This document shows, one piece after another, positions 24,234-33,144 of a stretch of 64,000 nucleotides of DNA (position 1 is its first letter; each line of letters begins with the position of its first letter). A model generated the notes under the pieces. That model saw only the letters and a program-made list of their open reading frames with translations, had not been told where the DNA came from and made no database searches. The translations under genes were made by a program, and so were the position numbers. Source of the DNA: Streptomyces canus 299MFChir4.1 (GTDB lineage: Bacteria > Actinomycetota > Actinomycetes > Streptomycetales > Streptomycetaceae); contig NZ_KB911605.1 of the NCBI RefSeq assembly GCF_000383615.1, positions 55,988-119,987 of the forward strand. The letters are read 5' to 3'.

Positions 24234-24476
24234 GAGCGTCTGAAGGTGGGGTTGCAGCGGCTCCGTGTCCGACCGAGGCCGACTGAGAGCGAGGAGACTG
24301 CTCCGCCGACATCCGCCGCCTGATTACACCCCGGGAGAGGGCGCCTTCGACCTGTCCGTCTGCCAACCGTAGGCGCTACGGCCCGTCTGCCTGTGTTTTC
24401 CAGCCAGGCTGGCGGGCCGTGATCACGTTGGCGGGTGTAAATCGGCGTCGCCCCAAGTCAGGCGCCCTGTGATTCA

Positions 24477-24581
24477 TCAGGCGGAAAACCCGCTCAGTGC
24501 CGCCATCAACTCCTCCATCTGCTGCAGCAACCCCTTCGGCTGCCCAGCCCCCGCAGTCAGCGGCACGGTTTCTTCGGACAT
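24477..24581 (-). pseudogene. 5' fragment of the 50-codon gene split by the integrative element
   Basis: ATG 24581 has GAGGAGG 5 nt upstream, one of the best ribosome-binding sites in the window. The first 29 codons (MSEETVPLTAG, then LLQQMEELMAAL) reach the core CAGTGCCG. Beyond it the element supplies five codons and a stop, so a truncated 34-aa product may be made. The original C-terminus is at 16966-17031. The gene family is unknown to me. Confidence 0.7.
24495..24502. repeat. attR core (CAGTGCCG)
   Basis: Right copy of the 8-bp direct repeat, with element DNA on its left and the 5' part of the split gene on its right. Confidence 0.65.
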
Positions 24582-24807
24582 GACGGCCTCCTCGGCCCAA
24601 GGACCCCGGCGAAGGGACCGACGCGGGTAACGGATCACGCACCGGCGACGACAAGCCGGCTCCGCCCGAGCCAACGATCACCAAAGGGCCGGGTCACTGG
24701 CTCGGTCAGCCCGCGCACCCCGTTGCCGGATTTTCACCCGCCCGGGGACGCGCGGGAGCACAGGGACCGATGGGAGTTTTGCGAACCGGTGCGTGCAGGA
24801 TGGAGTC

Positions 24808-25731
24808 ATGGATCTCCGCATCTTCACCGAGCCCCAGCAGGGCGCGAGCTACGACACCCTCCTCACCGTCGCCAAGGCCACGGAAGACCTCGGCTTCGAC
24901 GCGTTCTTCCGCTCCGACCACTACCTGAGGATGGGCGACGCCGACGGCCTCCCCGGCCCCACCGACGCCTGGATCACCCTCGCCGGCCTCGCCCGCGAGA
25001 CCAAGCGGATCCGCCTCGGCACCCTGATGACCGCCGCCACCTTCCGGCTCCCCGGCGTCCTCGCCATCCAGGTCGCCCAGGTCGACCAGATGTCCGGCGG
25101 CCGCGTCGAACTGGGCCTGGGCGCCGGGTGGTTCGAGGAGGAGCACACCGCGTACGGCATCCCGTTCCCGAAGGAGAAGTTCTCCCGTCTGGAGGAACAG
25201 CTGGAGATCGTCACCGGCCTGTGGGCCACCGAGCCCGGCGAGACCTTCGACTTCCACGGCAAGCACTACCAGCTCACGAAGTCGCCCGCGCTGCCCAAGC
25301 CCGCCCAGGACAGGATCCCCGTGCTGATCGGCGGTCACGGCGCGACCCGCACCCCGCGCCTGGCCGCGCGGTACGCCGACGAGTTCAACATGCCGTTCGG
25401 CTCGGTCGAGGACAGTGAGACGCAGTTCGGCCGGGTCCGAGCCGCCGCCCAGGAGGCGGGCCGCGAGGCCGACGCGATCACCTTCTCCAACGCCCTCGTC
25501 GTCTGCGTCGGCAAGGACGACCAGGAGGTCGCCCGCCGTGCCGCGGCCATCGGCCGTGAGGTCGAGGAGCTCAAGACCAACGGCCTGGCCGGGACCCCCG
25601 CCGAGGTCGTCGACAAGATCGGCCGCTACGCCGCCGTCGGCTCCCGCCGGATCTACCTCCAGGTCCTCGACCTCGACGACCTGGACCACCTGGAGCTCAT
25701 CTCCGCTCAGGTCCAGTCGCAACTGTCGTAA
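24808..25731 (+). CDS. LLM-class F420-dependent oxidoreductase
   Basis: 307 aa from ATG 24808; an upstream in-frame start at 24793 is less likely. A bacterial luciferase-like TIM barrel: MDLRIFTEPQQGASYDTLL, DAFFRSDHYLRM, RIRLGTLMTAATFRLPGVLAIQVAQVDQMSGGRVELGLGAGWFEEEH, IPVLIGGHGATRTPRLAARYADEFN. These proteins bind reduced F420 (or FMN) and act on varied substrates; no substrate can be assigned. It stands alone, upstream of a strong hairpin. Confidence 0.9.
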   Translation: MDLRIFTEPQQGASYDTLLTVAKATEDLGFDAFFRSDHYLRMGDADGLPGPTDAWITLAGLARETKRIRLGTLMTAATFRLPGVLAIQVAQVDQMSGGRVELGLGAGWFEEEHTAYGIPFPKEKFSRLEEQLEIVTGLWATEPGETFDFHGKHYQLTKSPALPKPAQDRIPVLIGGHGATRTPRLAARYADEFNMPFGSVEDSETQFGRVRAAAQEAGREADAITFSNALVVCVGKDDQEVARRAAAIGREVEELKTNGLAGTPAEVVDKIGRYAAVGSRRIYLQVLDLDDLDHLELISAQVQSQLS

Positions 25732-25783
25732 ATCGAAGGCACTGGTCACAGCCCCTGTGCGAAGCTGAGGGCGTCGTCCTGCC

Positions 25784-25814
25784 GAGCCCCCAGGATCACC
25801 CGTCCTGGGGGCTC
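25784..25814. terminator. Perfect 12-bp hairpin terminator
   Basis: GAGCCCCCAGGA (25784-25795) and TCCTGGGGGCTC (25803-25814) form a perfect stem with a 7-nt loop, after the oxidoreductase and 50 bp before hen1. Confidence 0.85.
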
Positions 25815-25863
25815 TCGCGCGTACGGCACCCTGTCCCTGCCACCGGCCGGAGAGGCCACTCGC

Positions 25864-27342
25864 ATGTTTCTGACGATCAGCACCACCGGCACTCCCGAGC
25901 GCCCCGCCACCGACCTCGGCTACCTGCTGCACAAGCATCCCGAGAAGGCGCAGGCGTTCTCCACCTCCTACGGCAGGGCGCACGTCCTGTATCCCGAGGC
26001 GGACGATCAGCGCTGCACGGCGGCGCTGCTGCTGGAGGTCGACGCGGTGGCGCTGGTCAAGCGCGGCAAGGGCAAGGGACACGGCGGCGCCCCGGACGCG
26101 GCGCTCGCGCAGTACGTCAACGACCGTCCCTACGCGGCCTCCTCGCTGCTCGCGGTGGCGCTGAGCGCGGTCTTCTCCAGCGCGATGCGCGGCGTGTGCA
26201 CCGCGAAGCCCGAACTGCCCTCGCAGCCCCGGCCGTTGCGCATCGAGGTACCGGCGCTTCCGGCCCGAGGCGGCCTGGAGCTCGTACGGGGTCTCTTCGA
26301 GCCGCTCGGCTGGACCGTGACCGTCGAACCGGTGGCGCTGGACAGCGAGTTCCCGGAGTGGGGCGACTCGCGCTACGTCCGGCTCGAACTGGAGTCCACG
26401 CGGCTCACCGTCGCCGAGGCCCTGCGCCACCTGTACGTGCTCCTCCCCGTCCTCGACGACGCCAAGCACTACTGGGTGGCGTCCGACGAGGTGGACAAGC
26501 TGCTCAGGGCCGGTGAGGGCTGGCTGGCCGAGCACCCGGAGCAGAAGCTGATCACCAGCCGCTACCTGTCCCGCCGCTGGTCGCTGACGCGGGAGGCGAT
26601 GGAACGCCTGGAACTGGTGCGGCTCGCCGAGGCCGACGACAGCGAGGTCGAGGACATCGACAACGCCGTCGAGGCGGAGACCGAGACCGAGGAGAAGCCC
26701 ACCCCGCTCGCCGTCCAGCGCCGCGAGGCGATCCTTCAGGCGCTGCGCGCCGCCGGTGCCGCCCGCGTCCTCGACCTCGGCTGCGGACAGGGCCAGTTGG
26801 TGCAGGCGCTGCTCAAGGACCCGAAGTTCACCGAGATCGTCGGCGTCGACGTGTCGGTGCGGGCGCTCACCATCGCCTCCCGGCGGCTGAAGCTGGACCG
26901 CATGGGGGAGCGGATGGCTTCCCGCGTCCAGCTCTTCCAGGGCTCGCTGGCCTACACCGACAAGCGGCTCAAGGGGTACGACGCCGCCGTGCTCAGCGAG
27001 GTCATCGAGCACCTCGACCTGCCCCGGCTGCCCGCCCTGGAGTACGCGGTGTTCGGCGCGGCCCGGCCGCGGACCGTCCTCGTGACGACACCCAACGTCG
27101 AGTACAACGTCCGCTGGGAGTCGCTCCCGGCCGGACACGTCCGGCACGGTGACCACCGCTTCGAGTGGACGCGGGAGGAGTTCCGGGCCTGGGCCTCCTC
27201 GGTGGCCGAACGGCACGGCTACGACGTGGAGTTCACGCCGGTGGGGCCGGACGACCCGGAGGTCGGGCCGCCCACCCAGATGGCCGTTTTCGCATTGCGC
27301 ACAGCTGTGACCACGACCGAGAAGGAGGCGAAGGCGGCATGA
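25864..27342 (+). CDS. 3' terminal RNA ribose 2'-O-methyltransferase Hen1
   Basis: 492 aa. The N-terminal ~250 residues are the bacterial Hen1 N domain (FLTISTTGTPERPATDLGYLLHKHPEKAQ, YVNDRPYAASSLLAVALS). The C-terminal SAM-dependent methyltransferase has LDLGCGQGQLVQALL and the metal-binding set EVIEHLD plus a following His in RHGDHRFEWTREEF, diagnostic of Hen1. In bacteria Hen1 adds a 2'-O-methyl to the broken RNA 3' end so that repair by Pnkp also protects the site from further ribotoxin cleavage. The stop overlaps the pnkp start (ATGA), the standard operon. Confidence 0.95.
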   Translation: MFLTISTTGTPERPATDLGYLLHKHPEKAQAFSTSYGRAHVLYPEADDQRCTAALLLEVDAVALVKRGKGKGHGGAPDAALAQYVNDRPYAASSLLAVALSAVFSSAMRGVCTAKPELPSQPRPLRIEVPALPARGGLELVRGLFEPLGWTVTVEPVALDSEFPEWGDSRYVRLELESTRLTVAEALRHLYVLLPVLDDAKHYWVASDEVDKLLRAGEGWLAEHPEQKLITSRYLSRRWSLTREAMERLELVRLAEADDSEVEDIDNAVEAETETEEKPTPLAVQRREAILQALRAAGAARVLDLGCGQGQLVQALLKDPKFTEIVGVDVSVRALTIASRRLKLDRMGERMASRVQLFQGSLAYTDKRLKGYDAAVLSEVIEHLDLPRLPALEYAVFGAARPRTVLVTTPNVEYNVRWESLPAGHVRHGDHRFEWTREEFRAWASSVAERHGYDVEFTPVGPDDPEVGPPTQMAVFALRTAVTTTEKEAKAA

Positions 27343-29882
27343 CCGAGACCCAGCGCACGGGACGGACTCTTCCCGTCACGGACCTCTCCCTCGTCGTCCT
27401 CGTCGGCGCTTCCGGCTCCGGCAAGTCGACCTTCGCCCGCAGGCACTTCAAGCCGACCGAGGTGATCTCCTCGGACTTCTGCCGCGGCCTGGTCTCCGAC
27501 GACGAGAACGACCAGGGCGCGACGAAGGACGCCTTCGACGTCCTGCACTACATCGCGGGCAAGCGCCTGGCCGCCGGCCGTCGTACGGTCGTCGACGCGA
27601 CCAGCGTGCAGTCGGACTCCCGACGGCAGCTGATCGACCTGGCCAGGCAGTACGACGTGCTGCCCATCGCCATCGTGCTCGACGTGCCCGAGGAGGTGTG
27701 CGCCGAGCGCAACGCGGCCCGCACCGACCGGGCCGACATGCCGATCCGGGTCATCAAGCGGCACATCCGCGAACTGCGGCGCTCGGTACGCCATCTGGAG
27801 CGCGAGGGCTTCCGCAAGGTGCACGTCCTGCGCGGGGTGGCGGACATCGAGAACGCCACCGTCGTCACCGAGAAGCGCTTCAACGACCTGACCCACCTCA
27901 CCGGCCCCTTCGACATCGTCGGCGACATCCATGGCTGTGCCGCCGAACTCGAGTCTCTGCTCGGCAAGTTGGGCTACGTCGACGGCGTCCACCCCGAGGG
28001 CCGTACCGCGGTCTTCGTCGGTGACCTCGTCGACCGCGGCCCGGACAACCCCGGTGTGCTGCGCCGGGTGATGTCGATGGTCAAGTCGGGCAACGCGCTG
28101 TGCGTGCCGGGCAACCACGAGAACAAGTACGGGCGTTACCTCAAGGGCCGCAAGGTCCAGCACACCCACGGTCTCGCGGAGACCATCGAGCAGATGGAGT
28201 CCGTGTCCGACGAGTTCAGGGCCGAGGTGAGGGAGTTCATCGACGGCCTCGTCAGCCACTACGTCCTCGACGGCGGCCGCCTGGTGGTCTGTCACGCCGG
28301 TCTGCCGGAGAAGTATCACGGTCGCACCTCGGGCCGGGTCCGCTCGCACGCGCTGTACGGCGACACCACCGGGGAGACCGACGAGTTCGGGCTGCCTGTG
28401 CGCTACCCGTGGGCGGAGGACTACCGCGGCCGGGCGGCCGTGGTCTACGGCCACACCCCGGTCCCGGAGGCGACCTGGCTCAACAACACCATCTGCCTGG
28501 ACACCGGCGCGGTCTTCGGCGGCAAGCTCACGGCGCTGCGCTGGCCGGAGCGGGAGCTGGTCGACGTACCGGCGGAGCGGGTCTGGTACGAGCCCACGAA
28601 GCCGCTGAAGTCCGAGGCCCCCGGTGGCCAGGACGGCCGGCCGCTGGACCTCGCCGACGTGCACGGCCGCCGGGCGGTCGAGACCCGGCACGCGGGACGG
28701 GTCGCCGTCCGGGAGGAGAACGCGGCCGCGGCCCTGGAGGTCATGAGCCGCTTCGCGGTGGACCCGCGGCTGCTGCCGTACCTGCCGCCGACGATGGCTC
28801 CGACGGCCACCAGCCACGTCGAGGGCTTCCTGGAGCACCCGGCGGAGGCGTTCGCGCAGTACGCCGGGGACGGGGTCGAGCGGGTCGTGTGCGAGGAGAA
28901 GCACATGGGCTCGCGGGCGGTGGCCCTGGTGTGCCGGGACGCGGAGACGGCCCGGAGGCGCTTCGGCGTCGACGGTCCTACGGGCTCCCTCTACACCCGC
29001 ACGGGCCGCCCGTTCTTCGACGACGAGTCGGTGACGGAGACGATCCTGGACCGGCTGCGGACGGCTGTCGGCGAGGCGGGTCTGTGGGACGAACTCGCCA
29101 CGGACTGGCTGCTGTTGGACGCCGAGCTGATGCCGTGGTCGCTGAAGGCCTCGGGCCTGCTGCGCTCGCAGTACGCGGCCGTCGGCGCCGCGTCCGGCGC
29201 CGTGTTCCCGGGTGCGCTGGCCGCGCTGGAAGGCGCCGCGGCGCGCGGTGTCGAGGTCGCCGACCTGCTGGCCCGGCAGCGGGAACGCGCCGTGAACGCC
29301 GCCGCGTTCACCGACGCGTACCGCCGCTACTGCTGGACCACGGACGGCCTGGACGGCGTCCGCCTGGCACCGTTCCAGGTCCTCGCGGTCCAGGGCCGCA
29401 GCCTCGCCGGGCTCCCGCACGACGAGCAGCTGGCCCTGCTTGACCGCCTGGTGGAGCACGACAGCACGGGCCTGCTCCAGACCACCCGACGCCTCTACGT
29501 CGACACCGGTGACCCGGAGTCGGTGCGGGCGGGCGTCGACTGGTGGCTGGAGATGACCGGGCGGGGCGGCGAGGGCATGGTCGTCAAGCCGCTCGGCGCG
29601 GTGGTCCGCAGCACGGAGGGCCGTCTGGTCCAGCCCGGCATCAAGTGCCGCGGCCGGGAGTACCTGCGGATCATCTACGGCCCCGAGTACACCCGTCCGG
29701 AGAACCTCGACCGCCTGCGCAAGAGGTTCCTGAACCACAAGCGCTCCCTCGCGATCCGCGAGTACGCCCTCGGCCTGGAGGCCCTGGACCGGCTGGCGGA
29801 GGGCGAGCCGCTGTGGCGGGTGCACGAGGCGGTGTTCGGGGTGCTGGCGCTGGAGTCGGAGCCGGTGGACCCCCGCTTGTGA
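27339..29882 (+). CDS. Polynucleotide kinase-phosphatase Pnkp (RNA repair)
   Basis: 847 aa from ATG 27339, overlapping the hen1 stop. Three domains in order: 5' kinase with Walker A GASGSGKST (near residue 20); a binuclear metallophosphoesterase with DIVGDIHGC, GDLVDRGPDN, GNHENK and GHTPVPEA (about 185-380); and a ligase-like adenylyltransferase with EEKHMGSRAV carrying the AMP-accepting Lys. This is the C. thermocellum Pnkp layout, which heals and, with Hen1, seals ribotoxin-cleaved tRNA. All catalytic motifs are intact. Confidence 0.95.
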   Translation: MTETQRTGRTLPVTDLSLVVLVGASGSGKSTFARRHFKPTEVISSDFCRGLVSDDENDQGATKDAFDVLHYIAGKRLAAGRRTVVDATSVQSDSRRQLIDLARQYDVLPIAIVLDVPEEVCAERNAARTDRADMPIRVIKRHIRELRRSVRHLEREGFRKVHVLRGVADIENATVVTEKRFNDLTHLTGPFDIVGDIHGCAAELESLLGKLGYVDGVHPEGRTAVFVGDLVDRGPDNPGVLRRVMSMVKSGNALCVPGNHENKYGRYLKGRKVQHTHGLAETIEQMESVSDEFRAEVREFIDGLVSHYVLDGGRLVVCHAGLPEKYHGRTSGRVRSHALYGDTTGETDEFGLPVRYPWAEDYRGRAAVVYGHTPVPEATWLNNTICLDTGAVFGGKLTALRWPERELVDVPAERVWYEPTKPLKSEAPGGQDGRPLDLADVHGRRAVETRHAGRVAVREENAAAALEVMSRFAVDPRLLPYLPPTMAPTATSHVEGFLEHPAEAFAQYAGDGVERVVCEEKHMGSRAVALVCRDAETARRRFGVDGPTGSLYTRTGRPFFDDESVTETILDRLRTAVGEAGLWDELATDWLLLDAELMPWSLKASGLLRSQYAAVGAASGAVFPGALAALEGAAARGVEVADLLARQRERAVNAAAFTDAYRRYCWTTDGLDGVRLAPFQVLAVQGRSLAGLPHDEQLALLDRLVEHDSTGLLQTTRRLYVDTGDPESVRAGVDWWLEMTGRGGEGMVVKPLGAVVRSTEGRLVQPGIKCRGREYLRIIYGPEYTRPENLDRLRKRFLNHKRSLAIREYALGLEALDRLAEGEPLWRVHEAVFGVLALESEPVDPRL

Positions 29883-29902
29883 GCGGTGGGGTCACCCCAC
29901 GG

Positions 29903-30796
29903 TCACCCCACCAACCGCAACCGTTCCGCGCACACCCCCACCTCCACCGTCTGCCCCCACGTCAGCTCCAGTGAGTCGCCCTCCATCCCGTCCCCGAAGG
30001 CGATCAGACGCTCGGACTCGACGGTGAGGCGGAGGCGGGTGGGGGCCGGGAGCTCGCCGGCGGTCAGGGAGGTGCCGGTGGCCGGGGACGGCCAGGCCTC
30101 GCGGACGAACCAGACCAGGCGGGTCTCCGTCGGGGCCGGCAGCCGTAGGGCACCACCCCGTTCCTGCCACACGGACCGGAGCCAGCCCGTGGCTCCGGTC
30201 CCGGTCCCCACCAGCACCCCCGACGAAGCCTGGGCCTCGACGACACCCCCGTCGCCCTCCAGGCCCAGGCGGTATCTGGCGGTCTGATGACCGGCGGCGC
30301 CCAGGTAGATCTCGTTCAGTGCGACGAGCCGCTGGGTGTCGTCCGCGACGGCCTCGACCATCGTCAGCTCGTCGACGCTCGTACCACCGGCCGCCGCCAG
30401 CAACCCCGCCGTGTCCCGCGGACGGTGGCGCACCAGGACACCGGGGTTGCGGCCCGGCTCGGTGTCGATGCCCAGCACCGGTTGGCCGGACAGGTACTTG
30501 GCCACGTTCGCCACCAGGCCGTCCTGGCCGACCACGATCACGACGTCCTCGGGGGCGAACAGGAAGCGGTCCAGGTCGGCCCGCTCCACCCGTGCCTGCC
30601 GCCAGGTCAGCGGGATCGCGGAGGTCACCTCGGCGAGTGCGCGGCGGGTGCGCTCATGGCGTTCGGCGACCTCCTCGATGTGCCGGCCCCGGGAGGAGAG
30701 GAAGAAGGCGGCCTGGCCGTGGGTGCCGTGGTGGGCCACCAACTCCTCGTACTCCGTGGTGCGATGGACCAGGACGGCCCGTGGCGCGAGACTCAC
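29903..30796 (-). CDS. NAD kinase-like protein partnered with an SPFH protein
   Basis: 297 aa from GTG 30796, overlapping the SPFH stop (GTGA). An N-terminal Rossmann-like part has FAPEDVVIVVGQDGLVANVAKYLSGQPVLGIDTEPGRNPGVL; GQDG stands where true NAD kinases have the catalytic GGDGT, so activity may differ. The C-terminal half has ALNEIYLGAAGHQTARYRL and GTGTGATGWLRS, like the NE-H and TGSTAY motifs of NAD kinase. It converges on pnkp 21 bp away. Probably binds or phosphorylates a dinucleotide; moderate certainty. Confidence 0.65.
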   Translation of the reverse strand: MSLAPRAVLVHRTTEYEELVAHHGTHGQAAFFLSSRGRHIEEVAERHERTRRALAEVTSAIPLTWRQARVERADLDRFLFAPEDVVIVVGQDGLVANVAKYLSGQPVLGIDTEPGRNPGVLVRHRPRDTAGLLAAAGGTSVDELTMVEAVADDTQRLVALNEIYLGAAGHQTARYRLGLEGDGGVVEAQASSGVLVGTGTGATGWLRSVWQERGGALRLPAPTETRLVWFVREAWPSPATGTSLTAGELPAPTRLRLTVESERLIAFGDGMEGDSLELTWGQTVEVGVCAERLRLVG

Positions 30797-31797
30797 TCCG
30801 GCTCCCGTGTGCCCAGCTTGGCGAGGAGACCCGTCAGCACGTCCGGCGAGATCGTCACGCTGTCGATGTGGGGCAGGTTCTCGGCGAGCCGGGTCCCGGT
30901 GAGGGCGTGCAGTGTGGCGACCTCGACGTCCTCGTGCACCTTCAGCCAGGCGGCCTGCGCCTGTGCCTTCGCGTCGCCGACCGCGCGCGCTCCCTCGGCC
31001 TCCGCGCGAGCCAGCCGTACCGAACGGGTCGCCTCCGCCTCGGCCCGTACCGCGTCCGCCGCCGCGTGCTCCTCCGCCTCCCGGCGTGCGTTCGTGCCCC
31101 GCTGTTCGACCAACTGCTCCTCGCGGCGGGCGAGTTCGATCTGGCTGGCCAGTTCGTTCTCGGCGATGGCCCGCTCGCGCTCCACGGCCACGGCCCGCCG
31201 TTCGTAGGTGGCCCGGTCGGCCTCCTGCTGGATCTGTTCGCGGGCCGGGGTGCGCAGCGCCCGCTCCACCTCCGGCTCGGGTCTCAGTGCCATCACGCGC
31301 ACGGCGACCACCTCGATGCCGGTGGCGGGCAGCCGTGGCTCGGCGTCCAGGCCCGCCGCGACCCGCTCGCGCACCGCCGCCACGCCGTCCACCAGGGCGG
31401 CGGACAGGGGAGTGCGGGCCAGCACGTCGAGCGCGTGCTGCTGGGCCGTCTCCGTGAGCAGCGTGCCCAGTTGCTCCAGGGGCGCACCCCGCCACACCCC
31501 GGTGTCCGGGTCGATCGAGAAGTCCATGCGGGCGGCGGCGAGCGCCGGGTCACCGATCCGGTAGGTCACGGTCGCCTGGACCGCCACGTCCTGGAAGTCG
31601 GACGTACGGGCATGGAAGGTCATGGCCAACTCGCGGTCGTCCACGGGGACTTCGGAGAGTGCGGCCGTCAGCGCGCGGAACCAGAAGCTGAGCCCCGGAC
31701 CGTCGTGCAGCAGGGTGCCGCCGCGGTGGTGCCGGATGTGCGCCGTGGGCGCGCCGCGCAGATGGCGCCAACCGAGGCGCCGGGTGATGTCGGCCAT
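30793..31797 (-). CDS. SPFH/Band 7 (slipin/prohibitin-like) protein
   Basis: 334 aa. The N-terminal SPFH domain (about 20-190) contains LSEVPVDDRELAMTFHARTSDFQDVAVQATVTYRIGDP, and LGTLLTETAQQHALDVLARTPLSAAL. A long Ala/Glu/Arg coiled coil follows (ATYERRAVAVERERAIAENELASQIELARREEQLVEQRG...). No N-terminal membrane helix is obvious, so attachment may be peripheral. It is translationally coupled to an NAD-kinase-like protein, a pairing I believe recurs in Streptomyces. An inverted repeat lies just upstream. Confidence 0.85.
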   Translation of the reverse strand: MADITRRLGWRHLRGAPTAHIRHHRGGTLLHDGPGLSFWFRALTAALSEVPVDDRELAMTFHARTSDFQDVAVQATVTYRIGDPALAAARMDFSIDPDTGVWRGAPLEQLGTLLTETAQQHALDVLARTPLSAALVDGVAAVRERVAAGLDAEPRLPATGIEVVAVRVMALRPEPEVERALRTPAREQIQQEADRATYERRAVAVERERAIAENELASQIELARREEQLVEQRGTNARREAEEHAAADAVRAEAEATRSVRLARAEAEGARAVGDAKAQAQAAWLKVHEDVEVATLHALTGTRLAENLPHIDSVTISPDVLTGLLAKLGTREPE

Positions 31798-31821
31798 CGA
31801 ACCCCCTCTTTTCGTCCGTAC

Positions 31822-31850
31822 GACGATAACCGCACGATCCGTTTATCGTC
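31822..31850. promoter_or_regulatory. Inverted repeat operator in SPFH / arginine deiminase divergent region
   Basis: GACGATAA (31822-31829) and TTATCGTC (31843-31850) are perfect 8-bp arms with 13 bp between them, 21 bp centre to centre (two helical turns). They lie 25-53 bp upstream of the SPFH start and about 70-100 bp upstream of arcA. Probable repressor site for the SPFH operon; the regulator is unknown. Confidence 0.5.
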
Positions 31851-31920
31851 AAGAGGACGAGAACGGGAAATCTGTACGAACGAAGGGGTCAAGACGCTTT
31901 TCGTTGGTCAGGATGGAGGC

Positions 31921-33144
31921 ATGGGATTCCATGTCGACTCCGAAGCCGGGCGGCTCAGCCGCGTCATCCTGCACCGGCCGGATCTCGAGCTCAAAAGGCT
32001 CACCCCGAGCAACAAGGACGCACTCCTCTTCGACGACGTGCTCTGGGTGCGCCGGGCGCGCGCCGAGCACGACGGGTTCGCCGACGTGCTGCGCGACCGC
32101 GGGGTCGTCGTGCACCTCTTCGGTGACCTGCTCACCGAGGCCCTGGAGGTGTCGGCGGCCCGGTCGCTCGTGCTCGACCGCGTCTTCGACGAGAAGGAGT
32201 ACGGCCCGCTGGCCACCGACCATCTCCGCGCCTCCTTCGAGGCGCTGTCCGCCGAGGAGCTCGCGGAGGCTCTCGTCGGCGGCATGACCAAGCGGGAGTT
32301 CCTGGAGGCGCACCCGGAGCCGACCTCCGTGCGCTTCCATGTCATGGACCTCGACGACTTCCTCCTCGCCCCGCTGCCCAACCACCTCTTCACCCGGGAC
32401 ACCTCCGCCTGGATATACGACGGGGTCTCCGTCAACGCCATGAAGTGGCCCGCCCGTCAGCGTGAGACGGTCCACTTCGAGGCGATCTACCGCCACCACC
32501 CGCTCTTCCGTGACGAGACGTTCCACCTCTGGTCGGAGGGGCAGGCCGACTACCCGTCCACCATCGAGGGCGGTGACGTCCTCGTCATCGGCAACGGCGC
32601 CGTCCTCATCGGCATGAGCGAGCGGACCACGCCCCAGGCCGTCGAGATGCTCGCGCACAAGCTGTTCGCCGAGGGCTCCGCGCAGTCGATCGTGGCCCTC
32701 GACATGCCGAAGCGGCGGGCCTTCATGCATCTGGACACCGTGATGACCATGGTCGACGGCGACACCTTCAGCCAGTACGCCGGGCTCGGCATGCTCCGCT
32801 CGTACACCATCGAACCGGGCGTCGGCGACAAGGAGCTCAAGGTCACCGACCACCCGCCGGAGCACATGCACCGCGCGATCGCCGCCGCGCTCGGGCTGAG
32901 CGAGATCCGGGTCCTGACCGCCACCCAGGACGTGCACGCGGCCGAGCGCGAGCAGTGGGACGACGGCTGCAACGTCCTCGCCGTCGAGCCGGGTGTCGTC
33001 GTCGCCTACGAGCGCAACGCCACCACCAACACCCATCTGCGCAAGCAGGGCATCGAGGTCATCGAGATCCCGGGCAGCGAGCTGGGGCGGGGAAGGGGCG
33101 GGCCGCGCTGCATGAGCTGTCCGGTGGAGAGGGCGGCTGTATAG
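31921..33144 (+). CDS. arcA: Arginine deiminase
   Basis: 407 aa from ATG 31921, with AGGA 7 nt upstream. Converts arginine to citrulline and ammonia. The pentein-fold catalytic set is visible: RDTSAWIYDGVSVNAMKWPAR, the Glu/Asp in TIEGGDVLVI, His in RRAFMHLDTVMTMVD, and the nucleophilic Cys in GGPRCMSCP near the C-terminus. Length is normal. The gene directly precedes ornithine carbamoyltransferase by 59 bp, so the first two steps of the deiminase pathway are adjacent; no carbamate kinase or antiporter is in the window. Confidence 0.95.
   Translation: MGFHVDSEAGRLSRVILHRPDLELKRLTPSNKDALLFDDVLWVRRARAEHDGFADVLRDRGVVVHLFGDLLTEALEVSAARSLVLDRVFDEKEYGPLATDHLRASFEALSAEELAEALVGGMTKREFLEAHPEPTSVRFHVMDLDDFLLAPLPNHLFTRDTSAWIYDGVSVNAMKWPARQRETVHFEAIYRHHPLFRDETFHLWSEGQADYPSTIEGGDVLVIGNGAVLIGMSERTTPQAVEMLAHKLFAEGSAQSIVALDMPKRRAFMHLDTVMTMVDGDTFSQYAGLGMLRSYTIEPGVGDKELKVTDHPPEHMHRAIAAALGLSEIRVLTATQDVHAAEREQWDDGCNVLAVEPGVVVAYERNATTNTHLRKQGIEVIEIPGSELGRGRGGPRCMSCPVERAAV

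Larger units (their letters stand above)
17032..24502. mobile_element. 7.46-kb serine-integrase integrative element inserted in a small gene
   Basis: The element is bounded by the 8-bp direct repeat CAGTGCCG (17032-17039 and 24495-24502). The integrase gene begins 38 bp inside the left core, the usual position next to attP. Removing one core and the interior joins two minus-strand open frames into one 50-codon gene with a strong ribosome-binding site. Cargo: DUF559-like nuclease, five or more small hypotheticals, DUF6879 and XRE/DUF5753 regulators, a repeat-rich 400-bp non-coding region and a membrane-anchored protein. There is no recognisable Rep, TraB/FtsK or excisionase. GC content is close to the host. 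It could be a mobilisable island or a remnant of a larger element. Confidence 0.78.

Noticed and set aside
24234..24476. Additional small genes between the membrane-anchored protein and attR
   Set aside because: The frames there lack starts with ribosome-binding sites and show no coding bias.
17078..24502. Prophage
   Set aside because: No capsid, terminase, portal or lysis genes; only an integrase and small accessory genes.
24477..24581. Ribosomally made peptide (lanthipeptide- or lasso-type) precursor
   Set aside because: No modification genes nearby, and the frame continues across the att core to a matching fragment at 16966, so it is half of a split gene.
27219..29825. 868-codon minus-strand frame opposite pnkp
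   Set aside because: Antisense shadow of a well-supported gene.
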